A stretch of DNA of 64,000 bases from Lachnospiraceae bacterium (GCA_021153185.1 JAGKTY010000009.1:10828-74827); one strand, 5' to 3'; counted from the first letter of the stretch, positions 17,220-26,809 are shown. A program made the numbers and translations. Notes: generated by a model from the letters alone, not told the origin.

Positions 17220-18707
17220 ATGCCGGTTTTTGATTTTAATCAGGAAAAGAAAGAAGCAGTAAAAGCGGAAAAAACATACGAACTTGTCTATACAAGCGAT
17301 AAGTTTTCGGACGCAGAGCATCCGATTATGGTGCTTGATAACAAAGAGGGCAATTTGGTACATCATTCGTCGGGCATGTTTGCAGCGCCGGTTAAGGGCA
17401 CCGCTTTTTTGTATGAAAATGATGGAAAAGAGACATCGCACGATATTTTAAAGCTCGATGCACGCTTTGAAAATCTGATGAAATGGCTTGGTGAGAATCA
17501 CATCATGGTCCGGTTATCGGGTGCTAACACGCAGGAAGGCTATGCTGTTTACAAGATTCACGAGACGGGTGTGGCGATGCGTGGCACAAAGATTTCGGGA
17601 GAAAACGGATTTTTGCAGTTCATGATTGAGCGTCTCATTCAGAGTGATGCACCCGAGGATAGTGTTGTCGATATCGACGATATGGAAGATTCTGATGATA
17701 TGAAGCTGACGAGCATCCAGAGTATCACAGATTATCTGATGTGTGCCGGCAGCACACTTCCGGATAACATCCGGATGTGGGCGAGAAGAAACTTAGCGGT
17801 GGCAAAATCGACAGAGGTCACACCGGAAGAGAGGCGTCATGCGCAGAGAGCACTTTCCATTATGCTCAACATCCAGTGGAAAAATACCAAATTCCAGCCG
17901 ATTGACCCGGTCGAGGCAAGACGTATTCTCGACGAAGAGCTTTATGGTCTTGAGCAGGTTAAGCAGCGTATTATCGAGACGATTATTCAGATTAACCGTA
18001 CCCATACACTTCCGGCTTATGGTATTTTGCTTATCGGTCCTGCCGGAACCGGTAAATCCCAGATTGCGTATGCGGTAGCCAAAATCCTCCGGATGGCATG
18101 GACAACACTCGAGATGAGTTCGATCAACGATCCGGAGCAGCTCACCGGCAGCTCACGTATTTATGCAAACGCAAAGCCGGGTCTCATTATGGAGGCATTT
18201 GCCAATGCAGAGAGTTCGAATCTGGTGTTTATCATCAACGAGCTCGATAAGGCTTGTTCCGGAAAAGGAAACGGCAACCCGGCAGACGTGCTTTTGACAT
18301 TGCTTGATAACCTGGGATTTACAGATAACTATATCGAATGTAATATTCCGACGACCGGTGTGTATCCGATTGCGACGGCAAATGACAGAAGCGCGATCAG
18401 CGCTCCGCTCATGTCGCGTTTTGCGGTGATTGAACTTCCGGATTACAGCATTGAAGAAAAACGTGTGATTTTTACAAAATTTGCACTGCCGAAGGTTTTA
18501 AAGAGAATTGGGCTTAGAAGCGACGAAATCAGAATTACAGACGAAGGTCTGGATGCGGTTATGGATATTTTCAAAAACACATCCGGCATCCGTGACATTG
18601 AGCAGGCAGCCGAGCACATTGCAGCGAATGCGCTGTATCGCATCGAAGTTGAGAAGCTTGACTGTGTCACATTTGATGCAAAGATGGTACAGGAACTTTT
18701 GGCATAA
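17220..18707 (+). CDS. Lon-like AAA+ ATPase without protease domain
   Basis: 495 residues. Residues 1-210 are unlike anything I recognise. From about 225 the protein resembles the AAA+ part of Lon: LDEELYGLEQVKQRIIETI, then Walker A GPAGTGKS (Lys279), then the Walker B region FIINELDKA, sensor 1 ATAND and the arginine finger MSRF. The usual Walker B Asp is Asn340, while the catalytic Glu341 is kept. The chain ends after the small helical domain, so no Lon Ser-Lys protease is present. A remodelling or chaperone role is likely. The start follows GAGAGGG. It is the only gene before the shared terminator. Confidence 0.8.
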   Translation: MPVFDFNQEKKEAVKAEKTYELVYTSDKFSDAEHPIMVLDNKEGNLVHHSSGMFAAPVKGTAFLYENDGKETSHDILKLDARFENLMKWLGENHIMVRLSGANTQEGYAVYKIHETGVAMRGTKISGENGFLQFMIERLIQSDAPEDSVVDIDDMEDSDDMKLTSIQSITDYLMCAGSTLPDNIRMWARRNLAVAKSTEVTPEERRHAQRALSIMLNIQWKNTKFQPIDPVEARRILDEELYGLEQVKQRIIETIIQINRTHTLPAYGILLIGPAGTGKSQIAYAVAKILRMAWTTLEMSSINDPEQLTGSSRIYANAKPGLIMEAFANAESSNLVFIINELDKACSGKGNGNPADVLLTLLDNLGFTDNYIECNIPTTGVYPIATANDRSAISAPLMSRFAVIELPDYSIEEKRVIFTKFALPKVLKRIGLRSDEIRITDEGLDAVMDIFKNTSGIRDIEQAAEHIAANALYRIEVEKLDCVTFDAKMVQELLA

Positions 18708-18715
18708 CAAAACCA

Positions 18716-18748
18716 AAAAAGGACGGTTCCAAGAACCGTCCTTTTTAT
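18716..18748. terminator. Bidirectional terminator between the AAA gene and argG
   Basis: 14-bp stem aaaaaggacggttc (18716-18729) / gaaccgtccttttt (18733-18746) with a 3-nt loop, T runs on both strands, between two convergent genes. Confidence 0.93.
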
Positions 18749-18759
18749 GATTTGGCTAC

Positions 18760-19983
18760 CTATTTGGTATTTTCTTTTTTGAGTTCATTCATTCTCATCG
18801 CACGAACCTTGAGTGGAAGTCCCCATAATGTAATGAAGCCTTCTGCATCATGATGATCGTACATATCACCTGTTGTGAAGGAAGCAAGTGATTCAGAGTA
18901 AAGTGAATATGGAGATGTCGTTCCATTTTTGATGATGTTACCTTTGTAGAGACGAAGCTTCACTTCACCTGTCACATACTGCTGTGTCACATCGACAAAA
19001 GCGGAAATTGCTTCACGGACCGGTGTGAACCATTTGCCTTCGTAAACGATGCTGGCAAGCTTGCTGCCGAGCTCTAATTTGAGTGCGATGGTATCGCGGT
19101 CAAGCACGAGTTCCTCAAGCTGCTGATGTGCCTCCATGAGGATTGTTCCACCCGGCGTCTCATAAACACCACGGCTCTTCATACCAACGACACGGTTTTC
19201 TACGATATCGACAATACCGATACCATGCTGTCCGCCCAATTTGTTGAGGGCACGGATGATATCTGCAACCTTCATCTTTTCACCGTTTAATGCAACCGGA
19301 ACACCTTTTTCAAAGCTGAGTGTAAGTTCTACCCCTTCATCAGGTGCTTTTTCCGGAGTAACGCCAAGCACGAGCATGTGGTCATAATTTGGTGCAAGTG
19401 CAGGATTCTCAAGCTCAAGACCTTCGTGGCTGATGTGCCAGATGTTGCGGTCACGGCTGTATGACTGGTCTGTTCCGAAAGGAAGGTCAATGCCGTGTGC
19501 TTTACAGTATTCAATCTCTGCTTCACGGGAATCCATCTGCCATCTGTCGTCACGCCAAGGAGCGATGACCTTGATATCCGGAGCAAGTGCTTTGATACCG
19601 AGCTCAAAACGAATCTGGTCATTTCCTTTACCGGTTGCGCCGTGGCAGATTGCAACAGCGTCTTCTTTGCGGGCAATTTCTACTAATTTGGCAGCGATGG
19701 TTGGTCTCGCCATAGCAGTTCCCATTAAGTATTTGTGCTCATATACGGCGCCTGCCTGTACACATGGCATAATATAATTTTCACATAAATCATCTACAAC
19801 GTCCTCGATGTAAAGCTTTGAAGCGCCTGAAAGCTGCGCTCTTTCCTCAAGTCCGTCAAGCTCTTCTCCCTGTCCACAGTCGATACAGCAGCATACGACT
19901 TCGTAGCCGTACGTTTCTTTTAACCATGGAATCACTGCAGTTGTGTCAAGTCCGCCTGAATAGGCCAAAATCACTTTTTCCAT
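18760..19983 (-). CDS. argG: Argininosuccinate synthase
   Basis: 407 residues. It joins citrulline and aspartate with ATP to argininosuccinate in arginine synthesis. The PP-loop AYSGGLDTTAVIPWL is at the N-terminus, followed by the conserved CHGATGKGNDQIRFE and the FGTDQSYSRDRNIWHISHEG region. Length and motifs are complete. Its own promoter is visible upstream. argH is not beside it, as is common in Clostridia with scattered arginine genes. Confidence 0.97.
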   Translation of the reverse strand: MEKVILAYSGGLDTTAVIPWLKETYGYEVVCCCIDCGQGEELDGLEERAQLSGASKLYIEDVVDDLCENYIMPCVQAGAVYEHKYLMGTAMARPTIAAKLVEIARKEDAVAICHGATGKGNDQIRFELGIKALAPDIKVIAPWRDDRWQMDSREAEIEYCKAHGIDLPFGTDQSYSRDRNIWHISHEGLELENPALAPNYDHMLVLGVTPEKAPDEGVELTLSFEKGVPVALNGEKMKVADIIRALNKLGGQHGIGIVDIVENRVVGMKSRGVYETPGGTILMEAHQQLEELVLDRDTIALKLELGSKLASIVYEGKWFTPVREAISAFVDVTQQYVTGEVKLRLYKGNIIKNGTTSPYSLYSESLASFTTGDMYDHHDAEGFITLWGLPLKVRAMRMNELKKENTK

Positions 19984-20042
19984 ATGTTATCCTCTTTTCT
20001 TTTATGGACACACGGTCCGTATTTATGATATAAACCAACCTA

Positions 20043-20071
20043 ATCATAACAAAAGCACCATAAAATGACAA
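20043..20071 (-). promoter_or_regulatory. argG promoter
   Basis: Reading the minus strand: TTGTCA (20071-20066), 17-bp spacer, TATGAT (20048-20043), about 60 bp before the argG start. No clear ArgR box was seen. Confidence 0.72.
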
Positions 20072-20140
20072 GAATGATTTGAAACGGAACACAAAAAAGA
20101 GCGTTCAAAATGTGTTTTTGTATTTTTGAAAAAAATATGC

Positions 20141-20167
20141 TTCACTTGTGCTGTTTTCTGTTATACT
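20141..20167 (+). promoter_or_regulatory. Promoter of the TPR-DUF4125 gene
   Basis: TGTTATACT (20159-20167) is a TGn-extended -10. A partial -35 TTCACT lies 15 bp upstream (20141-20146). It diverges from the argG promoter. Confidence 0.55.
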
Positions 20168-20233
20168 GAAAGGTAACGAATCAACGAACAATTGCAGGAT
20201 AGATTGTTGTACACAATGTAGATGGAGAATACG

Positions 20234-22591
20234 ATGGAATACAAAACAAACGAAGAAATCTGTCAAGCCATTGACCGGTTTTTCTATGACAACAAACCAA
20301 AGGAAGCAGAGGCATTTATGCTGCAAATGCTGGCGCAGGCAAAGGAGGAAAAACTCTTCGACCGGATGCTTCTTTTATATAATGAACTGATTGGGTATTA
20401 TCGCCAGACATCGGAAAAGGACAAGCTGAGGGATGTCATTGATCAGGCAATTGAGCTCGCAGCCAAGATGGGGCTAAATGGAACCATTCCGTTTGCCACA
20501 ACGATGATCAACGCTGCCAATGCCTACAGGTCGATGGGCGAGATTGCAAGTGCGCAGAAGTGCTACGAGGAAGCGGAAGCGGTGTATGGCGCACAAATCC
20601 ATGAGGGCAGTCACGATGAAAACGATCTGCTGCTTGCAGGTCTATACAACAATATGAGCCTGATGTATCAGGAGCTTTCTGATTTTGAGAAGGCAGAGAA
20701 CTATCAGCTCAAAGCACTTGCGCTTGTAACAAAGCTCGATTCGTGGTTTGAGATTGCTGTTTCACACGCCAATCTGGCAAATACGTATCTGCTGGCGCGC
20801 GATTATGAAAAGACAAAGCAGCATGCCGAGCAGGCGATGGAGATTTTTGAGGCACATGATCTAAAGGATCCGCATTACGCAGCTGCGCTTTCCGCACTCG
20901 GCAATCTGTATTTGCAGCAGGGCGATAAGGTGCGGGCCAAAGAGATGTTCCTTACCGCGATGGAGATTATCGAAGCCAAGATTGGCAGGAATTCGCAGTA
21001 CGAAAGGCTGAAAGAGTTTGTAAAGCTTTGTGAAGATGGACAAAATGAGAGTGAAGCAGAAAAACGGAGTGAAACGATGCGCGGATTAGCATTGGCAAAA
21101 CAATATTATGAACAATATGGCAAACCGATGATTCATGACCGGTTCCCGGAATATGAGAGCAAAATCGCAGTGGGACTTGTCGGGGAAGGATCGGATTGCT
21201 TTGGATATGATGATGATTTTTCCAAAGATCACGACTACGGCCCGGATTTCTGCATGTGGGTGACCGATGAGACGTATGCGCAAATCGGGGAAGCGCTGCA
21301 ACGTGCATATGATAAACTCCCGCAGACATTTATGGATGTCACGAAAACTTCGACAGATATGGGAAGCGGAAGAAGAGGCGTTCTTAAGATATCTGATTTT
21401 TATCATAAATTCCTTGGAACGGACGATATCACGAAGTTAGACTATGCTAATATTCCGGACTATGCACTCGCTGCTTTCACAAACGGCGCGGTGTTCCGGG
21501 ATGACGAAGGTATCTTTTCGGATGGCTACCGCAAACTGAAGGCAGGCTATCCAAAACAGATCAGACTTCTTAAATTAGCGGAGGATGTGGCGAATGTTTC
21601 GCAGTGCGGACAGTACAACTACGGCCGCATGTTACAGCGGGGTGATACGCTGACAGCAGGTATCATGCTGCACGATTTTTGTAAACATGCGATGAAGCTG
21701 TATCATCATATGATGAATGCATATCCGCCGCATGACAAGTGGCTTGCCAAGAGCACGTCGCTTCTGCCGGGCGGAGAAGATGTTGTCTCGATGCTAAAGA
21801 GCATTTTAAATGCGCATGCGAAAAACGATACGCAGGCAGTACAGGCGATGGTGGAGCGGCTCGCACAGGCGTTTGCCGACTCTCTGTATGCAAGTGGTGA
21901 GATTAGCGATACGGATTCGTACATCGACCACCATGTGCAGGAGCTCTTATGTAAGGCAGGCATTGCAAGTCTTGACAAGGAGACACTTGTTGAGATGATT
22001 GCGAGACTTGAGTTTGAGGCTTTTGACAAAGTGCAAAACGAGGGTGGAAGGGCATCATGCCAAAACAACTGGCCGACCTTCTCCATTATGCGAAAGAGCC
22101 AGTATCTGACATGGAACATGGAGATGCTTATGCAGTATTACTATGATTTCAAGAGAGAGTATGAACTTGGCCATAACCTGATTACAGAGAAGTACGGACG
22201 TATGATGGAAAGCACAGACCCTGAGAGATATGCAGAGATTTCTGACAATTTCCCGGAGCTGACGGATGAGAAAAAAGCAGTCATCGAGCAGATTGTCGGC
22301 GTACAGATGCAGATGGTGGAGGCGTTTGGCAAGGAGTATCCGCATGTGGTCGGCAATGCACGAAACCTGCACACCTACGAGGATGAAATATATGATACAT
22401 CGTATGAGACATATTTGCGTGGTGAAATCAGCACGTACTCGGATAAGATGCTGCAGCTTTACGGACAATTTGTTGTGGAAAAAGCGATGAGCGGACAAAA
22501 CATTGCAAGACTTACCATCGAAAATACAGCGATGTTATATGGATATGAAACGATCGATGAACTCGAGAAGGATATGAAAGAAGAGGGATAA
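20234..22591 (+). CDS. TPR protein with nucleotidyltransferase-like (DUF4037) and DUF4125 domains
   Basis: 785 residues from ATG 20234 (GGAG 6 nt upstream; ATG 20222 is less well placed). Residues about 5-270 form tetratricopeptide repeats (for example SMGEIASAQKCYEEAEAVYG). From about 300 comes a DUF4037-type domain with GEGSDCFGYDDDFSKDHDYG near 316-336, resembling the GS...DxD active site of polymerase-beta-type nucleotidyltransferases. The C-terminal half, from about 560, matches DUF4125. The function is not known. Its stop lies 1 nt before the start of pncB, so the two proteins are made together, which hints at a link with nicotinate or NAD metabolism. Confidence 0.8.
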   Translation: MEYKTNEEICQAIDRFFYDNKPKEAEAFMLQMLAQAKEEKLFDRMLLLYNELIGYYRQTSEKDKLRDVIDQAIELAAKMGLNGTIPFATTMINAANAYRSMGEIASAQKCYEEAEAVYGAQIHEGSHDENDLLLAGLYNNMSLMYQELSDFEKAENYQLKALALVTKLDSWFEIAVSHANLANTYLLARDYEKTKQHAEQAMEIFEAHDLKDPHYAAALSALGNLYLQQGDKVRAKEMFLTAMEIIEAKIGRNSQYERLKEFVKLCEDGQNESEAEKRSETMRGLALAKQYYEQYGKPMIHDRFPEYESKIAVGLVGEGSDCFGYDDDFSKDHDYGPDFCMWVTDETYAQIGEALQRAYDKLPQTFMDVTKTSTDMGSGRRGVLKISDFYHKFLGTDDITKLDYANIPDYALAAFTNGAVFRDDEGIFSDGYRKLKAGYPKQIRLLKLAEDVANVSQCGQYNYGRMLQRGDTLTAGIMLHDFCKHAMKLYHHMMNAYPPHDKWLAKSTSLLPGGEDVVSMLKSILNAHAKNDTQAVQAMVERLAQAFADSLYASGEISDTDSYIDHHVQELLCKAGIASLDKETLVEMIARLEFEAFDKVQNEGGRASCQNNWPTFSIMRKSQYLTWNMEMLMQYYYDFKREYELGHNLITEKYGRMMESTDPERYAEISDNFPELTDEKKAVIEQIVGVQMQMVEAFGKEYPHVVGNARNLHTYEDEIYDTSYETYLRGEISTYSDKMLQLYGQFVVEKAMSGQNIARLTIENTAMLYGYETIDELEKDMKEEG

Positions 22592-22592
22592 A

Positions 22593-23813
22593 ATGGAGCG
22601 CATTATCAACAGTTTACTGGAAACAGACATGTACAAATTCTCAATGGGACAGGCAATCTATCACCAGTTCAGTGATTACAAAACAACCTGGACGTTTAAA
22701 TGCCGGAATGAGGATGTTCGCTTTACCACAGAGATGGTGGAAGAAATCAAGGAGCAGATTAAAGCCTATTGTGACCTCAGATTTACAGAGGAAGAGCTTG
22801 CATATCTTGAAAATATCAAGTGGATTAAGGGCTCCTATATCGACTTTTTGCGCATCTGGAAACCGCGCTATGACGATTTTGAAATCACGCAAAATGCACC
22901 GTGCGGGCTTTCGATTGAGACAAAGGGTACTTGGCTCAATACGTCGATGTACGAGATTCCGACGCTTGCAATTGTCAATGAAGTGTATTTCAGAATGGCA
23001 CATGACTATGATGCGTTAATGGAAAGCTTCAAGAAGCGTCTTACAGACAAAATTACTGCGCTGCAGAACGATTCACTCGGCTATTGCTATGAGCTTGGTG
23101 CGTTCAGCGAGTTCGGCCTGCGCAGACGTCTTTCCGGCGAGGCACAGGAGCTTGCAGTCAAGATGCTTGCGGAAAATGCCAAGCGTTATCGGAATTCCAC
23201 ATTTGTCGGCACGTCGAATGTATATCTTGCAATGAAGCATAACCTGACACCGGTCGGAACGATGGCACATGAGTGGATTATGTGCGTCGGACAGGGAAAC
23301 CACAAACACAATCCGGCCTACTCCAACTGGTATGCGCTCGATGCATGGGTAAAAGAGTACGGTATTTTGAACGGAACGGCACTGACTGATGCCATCACAA
23401 CAGACTGTTTCTTAAGGGACTTCCAGCTGACATATGCCACACTCTTTAGCGGCGTCAGACATGACAGCGGAGACCCGTTTGAGTGGGGCGACAAAATGAT
23501 CGAACACTATAAGAGTCTCGGCATTGACCCGAAAACAAAAATGCTCTTATTTAGCGACAGTCTTGATTTTGAGCGCGCAGACAAGATTTTCAGATATTTT
23601 GACGGCAAGGTAAAGGTTGCGTTTGGAATCGGAACGTATATTGCAAACGATACGGATGTTGAGCCGCTCAATATCGTCATGAAGACAACCTACTGTAACG
23701 GTATGGATGTGGCCAAGATGTCAGACATCGACGGAAAAGGCATGTGCAAAAATGAGGCATATGTACATTATCTTGAGCGGTGTATCAAATGGAGAATGGA
23801 TAACGAGAAATAA
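22593..23813 (+). CDS. pncB: Nicotinate phosphoribosyltransferase
   Basis: 406 residues. It makes nicotinate mononucleotide from nicotinate and PRPP in NAD salvage. The N-terminus LLETDMYKFSMGQAIYHQF is the family hallmark; GTSNVYLA and the PRPP/phosphate-binding GVRHDSGDPFEWGDK and FGIGTYIANDT follow in order, and the catalytic His lies in GTMAHEWIM. It starts 1 nt after the TPR-DUF4125 gene and is followed 33 nt later by hydE. Confidence 0.94.
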   Translation: MERIINSLLETDMYKFSMGQAIYHQFSDYKTTWTFKCRNEDVRFTTEMVEEIKEQIKAYCDLRFTEEELAYLENIKWIKGSYIDFLRIWKPRYDDFEITQNAPCGLSIETKGTWLNTSMYEIPTLAIVNEVYFRMAHDYDALMESFKKRLTDKITALQNDSLGYCYELGAFSEFGLRRRLSGEAQELAVKMLAENAKRYRNSTFVGTSNVYLAMKHNLTPVGTMAHEWIMCVGQGNHKHNPAYSNWYALDAWVKEYGILNGTALTDAITTDCFLRDFQLTYATLFSGVRHDSGDPFEWGDKMIEHYKSLGIDPKTKMLLFSDSLDFERADKIFRYFDGKVKVAFGIGTYIANDTDVEPLNIVMKTTYCNGMDVAKMSDIDGKGMCKNEAYVHYLERCIKWRMDNEK

Positions 23814-23846
23814 CAGCTGATTCGTAAGCACGTGATAATTTTTGAT

Positions 23847-24923
23847 ATGAAGTCAATTACATCTGTGTTAGAAACACTTTTTAATTCGCACAAACTAAAT
23901 AAAGAGGACTGTCTTGTGCTGCTTTCGCAGCTTGATGAGGAAGGCGTGAGGGAGCAGCTGAGTGCAGAGGCAGTCAGACTCAGAAGGCAGTATTATGGGG
24001 ATAAGGTTTTTACAAGAGGACTCATTGAGTTTACGAACATTTGTAAAAACAATTGCTTTTACTGCGGCATCCGGAGGGACAATGCAAACGTGAACCGGTA
24101 CCGGCTGTCGAAGCAGGAGATTATGCAGTGCTGCAAGGAAGGGTATGCGCTGGGCTTTCGTACGTTCGTACTGCAGGGCGGCGAGGATGGATTTTTTACA
24201 GATGATGTCATGTGCAATATCATTTCTGAGATAAAAGCGCACTATCCGGAGGTGGCCATTACACTTTCGCTTGGGGAGCGGGAGATGGAAAGCTACAGAA
24301 GAATGAAGCAGGCCGGAGCGGACAGATATCTGCTCAGACACGAGACGGCGAATGAAGCACACTACCGGATGCTGCATCCGGATGAGATGAAGCTATCAAA
24401 TCGTAAAAGCTGTCTGTATGCGCTAAAAGAGCTGGGCTATCAGGTCGGGGCAGGCATGATGATTGGCTCTCCGGGGCAAACGTACGAATGTCTGGCGGAT
24501 GATTTGGTATTTCTGCAGGAGCTAAAGCCACACATGGTTGGAATGGGGCCGTTCATTCCGCATAAGGATACGTGTTTTGCAAAAGAGCAGGCCGGAAGCG
24601 TGGAGCTGACACTTGCGATGCTTTCGATTGTTCGGATTTTGTTGCCGAGTGTGCTGCTTCCGGCGACAACCGCACTCGGGACACTTGACCCAAAGGGGAG
24701 AGAGAAGGGACTGCTTGCAGGCTGTAATGTCGTCATGCCCAATTTATCACCGGTCAAAAACAGGAAAGATTATGCGCTGTATGATAATAAGATTTGTACA
24801 GGGGATGAATCAGCACAGTGCATCAAGTGTATGACAAATCGTGTGGAAGCTGCAGGATTTCATCTCGTTTCCGAAAGAGGGGATAGCGCCGCGTATGGCG
24901 ATGACGCAGATTTCAAATATTAA
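23847..24923 (+). CDS. hydE: [FeFe]-hydrogenase maturase HydE (radical SAM)
   Basis: 358 residues from ATG 23847; a GTG at 23832 would add five. The radical-SAM cluster motif CKNNCFYCG is at about residues 65-73, with FTRGLIEFTNIC before it and GGEDGFFTDD after it, both typical of HydE. A second cysteine group near the C-terminus (CIKCMTNRVEAAGF) matches some HydE proteins. HydE works with HydG and HydF to build the diiron H-cluster; neither is in the window. PylB and BioB are relatives, but the internal motifs favour HydE. Confidence 0.85.
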   Translation: MKSITSVLETLFNSHKLNKEDCLVLLSQLDEEGVREQLSAEAVRLRRQYYGDKVFTRGLIEFTNICKNNCFYCGIRRDNANVNRYRLSKQEIMQCCKEGYALGFRTFVLQGGEDGFFTDDVMCNIISEIKAHYPEVAITLSLGEREMESYRRMKQAGADRYLLRHETANEAHYRMLHPDEMKLSNRKSCLYALKELGYQVGAGMMIGSPGQTYECLADDLVFLQELKPHMVGMGPFIPHKDTCFAKEQAGSVELTLAMLSIVRILLPSVLLPATTALGTLDPKGREKGLLAGCNVVMPNLSPVKNRKDYALYDNKICTGDESAQCIKCMTNRVEAAGFHLVSERGDSAAYGDDADFKY

Positions 24924-24946
24924 AGAAATCTTAAGATTTTACTTGA

Positions 24947-24974
24947 TTGACAAAATGCGATTTCGTTATATGAT
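24947..24974 (+). promoter_or_regulatory. Promoter of the LiaF-like gene
   Basis: TTGACA (24947-24952), 16-bp spacer, TATGAT (24969-24974). Confidence 0.72.
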
Positions 24975-25004
24975 AAAAGGGAACTAAGGAAAAGAGGTAA
25001 AGGG

Positions 25005-25730
25005 ATGCATAAATTTAGTAGAATTTTTTGGGGCGTCGGATTTATTTCGCTCGCTCTGTTTTTGGTTTTGAGCCAGTGTGGTCTGATTACGGCAGAATTT
25101 AGTGTTTGGAGCGTGGTTGTCGCCTTCTTGTCAGTTGCCATGTTTTTAAGCGGACTTGCAAAGAGAAGCTTTGGAGCCATGTTTTTTGCGGTCGGTATGG
25201 CGTATGTGGCGTTCGGCGAGATGATTGGTCTGCCGTACATCGGCGTCTGGACGATGCTGACAATCGTTGTGCTTTTGACCATCGGATTTAATTTCATTTT
25301 TCCAAAGAACTTTAGAGGTGTGTCGAAAGACCGGTGGGCGGATTATGAGGATGGCGAAACAGTCGGAGAGTATCAGAAGGCAACCATCGTCGATGAAGAA
25401 GGATATGTGAGATGTTCCAATTCGTTCGGTGCACTTGTCCGCTGCGTGGAGACCTCGGATTTTAAGGGTGGACGGTTCACCAACTCATTTGGTGAACTCA
25501 AGGTGCATCTGGATAGAGCGCATATTACATCCGGACCGGTGACGGTCAATGTTTCCAATTCGTTTGGCAGCCTTGTGATTTACGTATCAAAAGAGTGGAA
25601 TGTGGTTTGCAATATTTCGACATTCCTCGGAGATGTGCAGGAACAGAACAGAGCGGTCAACGCAGATGGACCGATGTTAAAACTTATTGGAAATGTAAGC
25701 TTTGGAGATATCATCATCGTGTATGTATAA
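25005..25730 (+). CDS. LiaF-like membrane protein
   Basis: 241 residues. Four hydrophobic helices occupy residues about 5-105. The rest, from about 125, is beta-rich with repeated NSFG turns (CSNSFGALV, FTNSFGELKV, VSNSFGSLV, VSFGDIII), the pattern of the LiaF / DUF2154 C-terminal domain. LiaF-type proteins damp cell-envelope stress signalling by the LiaRS system; no liaRS genes lie beside it, so its partner must be elsewhere or its role differs. It has its own promoter and terminator. Confidence 0.75.
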   Translation: MHKFSRIFWGVGFISLALFLVLSQCGLITAEFSVWSVVVAFLSVAMFLSGLAKRSFGAMFFAVGMAYVAFGEMIGLPYIGVWTMLTIVVLLTIGFNFIFPKNFRGVSKDRWADYEDGETVGEYQKATIVDEEGYVRCSNSFGALVRCVETSDFKGGRFTNSFGELKVHLDRAHITSGPVTVNVSNSFGSLVIYVSKEWNVVCNISTFLGDVQEQNRAVNADGPMLKLIGNVSFGDIIIVYV

Positions 25731-25734
25731 AAGA

Positions 25735-25761
25735 AAAGTGTCGCTGCGCGGCACTTTTTTT
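25735..25761 (+). terminator. Terminator of the LiaF-like gene
   Basis: aaagtgtcgc pairs with gcggcacttt (one T-G pair) around a 3-nt loop and is followed by a T run. Confidence 0.85.
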
Positions 25762-25804
25762 AGTTAGGTAGTACGGTGATTAAAAGTTAAGCCCGATTTA
25801 TGCA

Positions 25805-25834
25805 CAATCATACAAAATTTGCGGTCAATCATAC
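25805..25834 (+). promoter_or_regulatory. Direct repeat upstream of the cupin-AraC gene
   Basis: caatcatac at 25805-25813 and 25826-25834, a 21-bp period, 52 bp before the regulator gene. This spacing suits AraC-type binding sites and may reflect autoregulation. No strong promoter was recognised beside it. Confidence 0.45.
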
Positions 25835-25885
25835 TGGTGGACTGACGAAGAACAAGGTATGCTTAACGGGTAGGGGGGAGATTCA

Positions 25886-26809
25886 ATGGCAGATATTCGT
25901 AGTGGTGGTTGGGAATGGTTGCATTATGATGAGCCTGATTTTCAGGTCATGTATCGCGTCAACGAGATTCCGGCAGGGTGTGCGCTGGATGATATTGCCA
26001 TGCACTGGCATGATGATGTCGAGTTCATGTATGTGACGGAAGGAAAAGTTTATCATTATCTGGGCGATGAAAAGCTCTGTATTCACAAAGGGGAAGGGTT
26101 GTTTATTAATGCGCGGCAAAAGCATCTGATTGCATCGTCGGAAGAAAATGCAAAGCTGTGCTGCCTCATTTTTCATCCAATCATCCTTTGCGGAACGGAG
26201 TATATCGCGCAGAAATGCGTGTTGCCGCTGATTAATGACGCGGCATTGTCTTATGTCGTGTTAAAGGAGACGGTTGCCTGGCAGAAAACGCTTCTTGATA
26301 CACTTGCAGATATGGCGCAGTATGTACAGCAGGAAGCGGGACATATTCAGATGATGCGCAGCATTTATGAAATCTGGGATTTGCTGTTTCAAAACCTGAT
26401 AGCAATCAAACAAAAGAAAGAAGAAACGAATGCAGACATTGTCTCGGTCAACAAGATGGTTTCGTTCATACATGAAATGTACCGAAACAAAATCAAGCTT
26501 TCCGAAATTTGCAAGGCGGGCAATGTCGGCAAGACAAAGTGTAACGAACTATTTGATTTGTATTATAATGTGACACCGATGGAGTATCTTCGCAACTATC
26601 GTCTTTCAAAGGGGGCAAGCTTACTTGAGATCACCGATATGTCAATCACGGATATTGCATATGAGGTTGGTTTTTCGGACGGCAGTTATTTTTCAAAGAT
26701 GTTCAGTCAGCAGATTGGCTGCACGCCACAAAAATATCGAAGTTATGGAAAGGGGATGAGCAAGTATTATGAGCAGAGCAGGTATTCGGGTATACCTACA
26801 AGTTTATAA
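25886..26809 (+). CDS. Cupin-sensor AraC-family regulator
   Basis: 307 residues. An N-terminal cupin barrel (residues about 25-115) has MHWHDDVEFMYVTEGKV with the paired His and Glu typical of small-molecule-binding sensors. The C-terminal AraC domain contains KLSEICKAGNVGKTKCNELF and the second helix-turn-helix SITDIAYEVGFSDGSYFSKMF, ending GCTPQKYR. ATG 25886 follows GGGGGAG. Its last 41 nt overlap the first ABC-2 permease gene in another frame, so it very likely controls that exporter. Confidence 0.9.
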   Translation: MADIRSGGWEWLHYDEPDFQVMYRVNEIPAGCALDDIAMHWHDDVEFMYVTEGKVYHYLGDEKLCIHKGEGLFINARQKHLIASSEENAKLCCLIFHPIILCGTEYIAQKCVLPLINDAALSYVVLKETVAWQKTLLDTLADMAQYVQQEAGHIQMMRSIYEIWDLLFQNLIAIKQKKEETNADIVSVNKMVSFIHEMYRNKIKLSEICKAGNVGKTKCNELFDLYYNVTPMEYLRNYRLSKGASLLEITDMSITDIAYEVGFSDGSYFSKMFSQQIGCTPQKYRSYGKGMSKYYEQSRYSGIPTSL

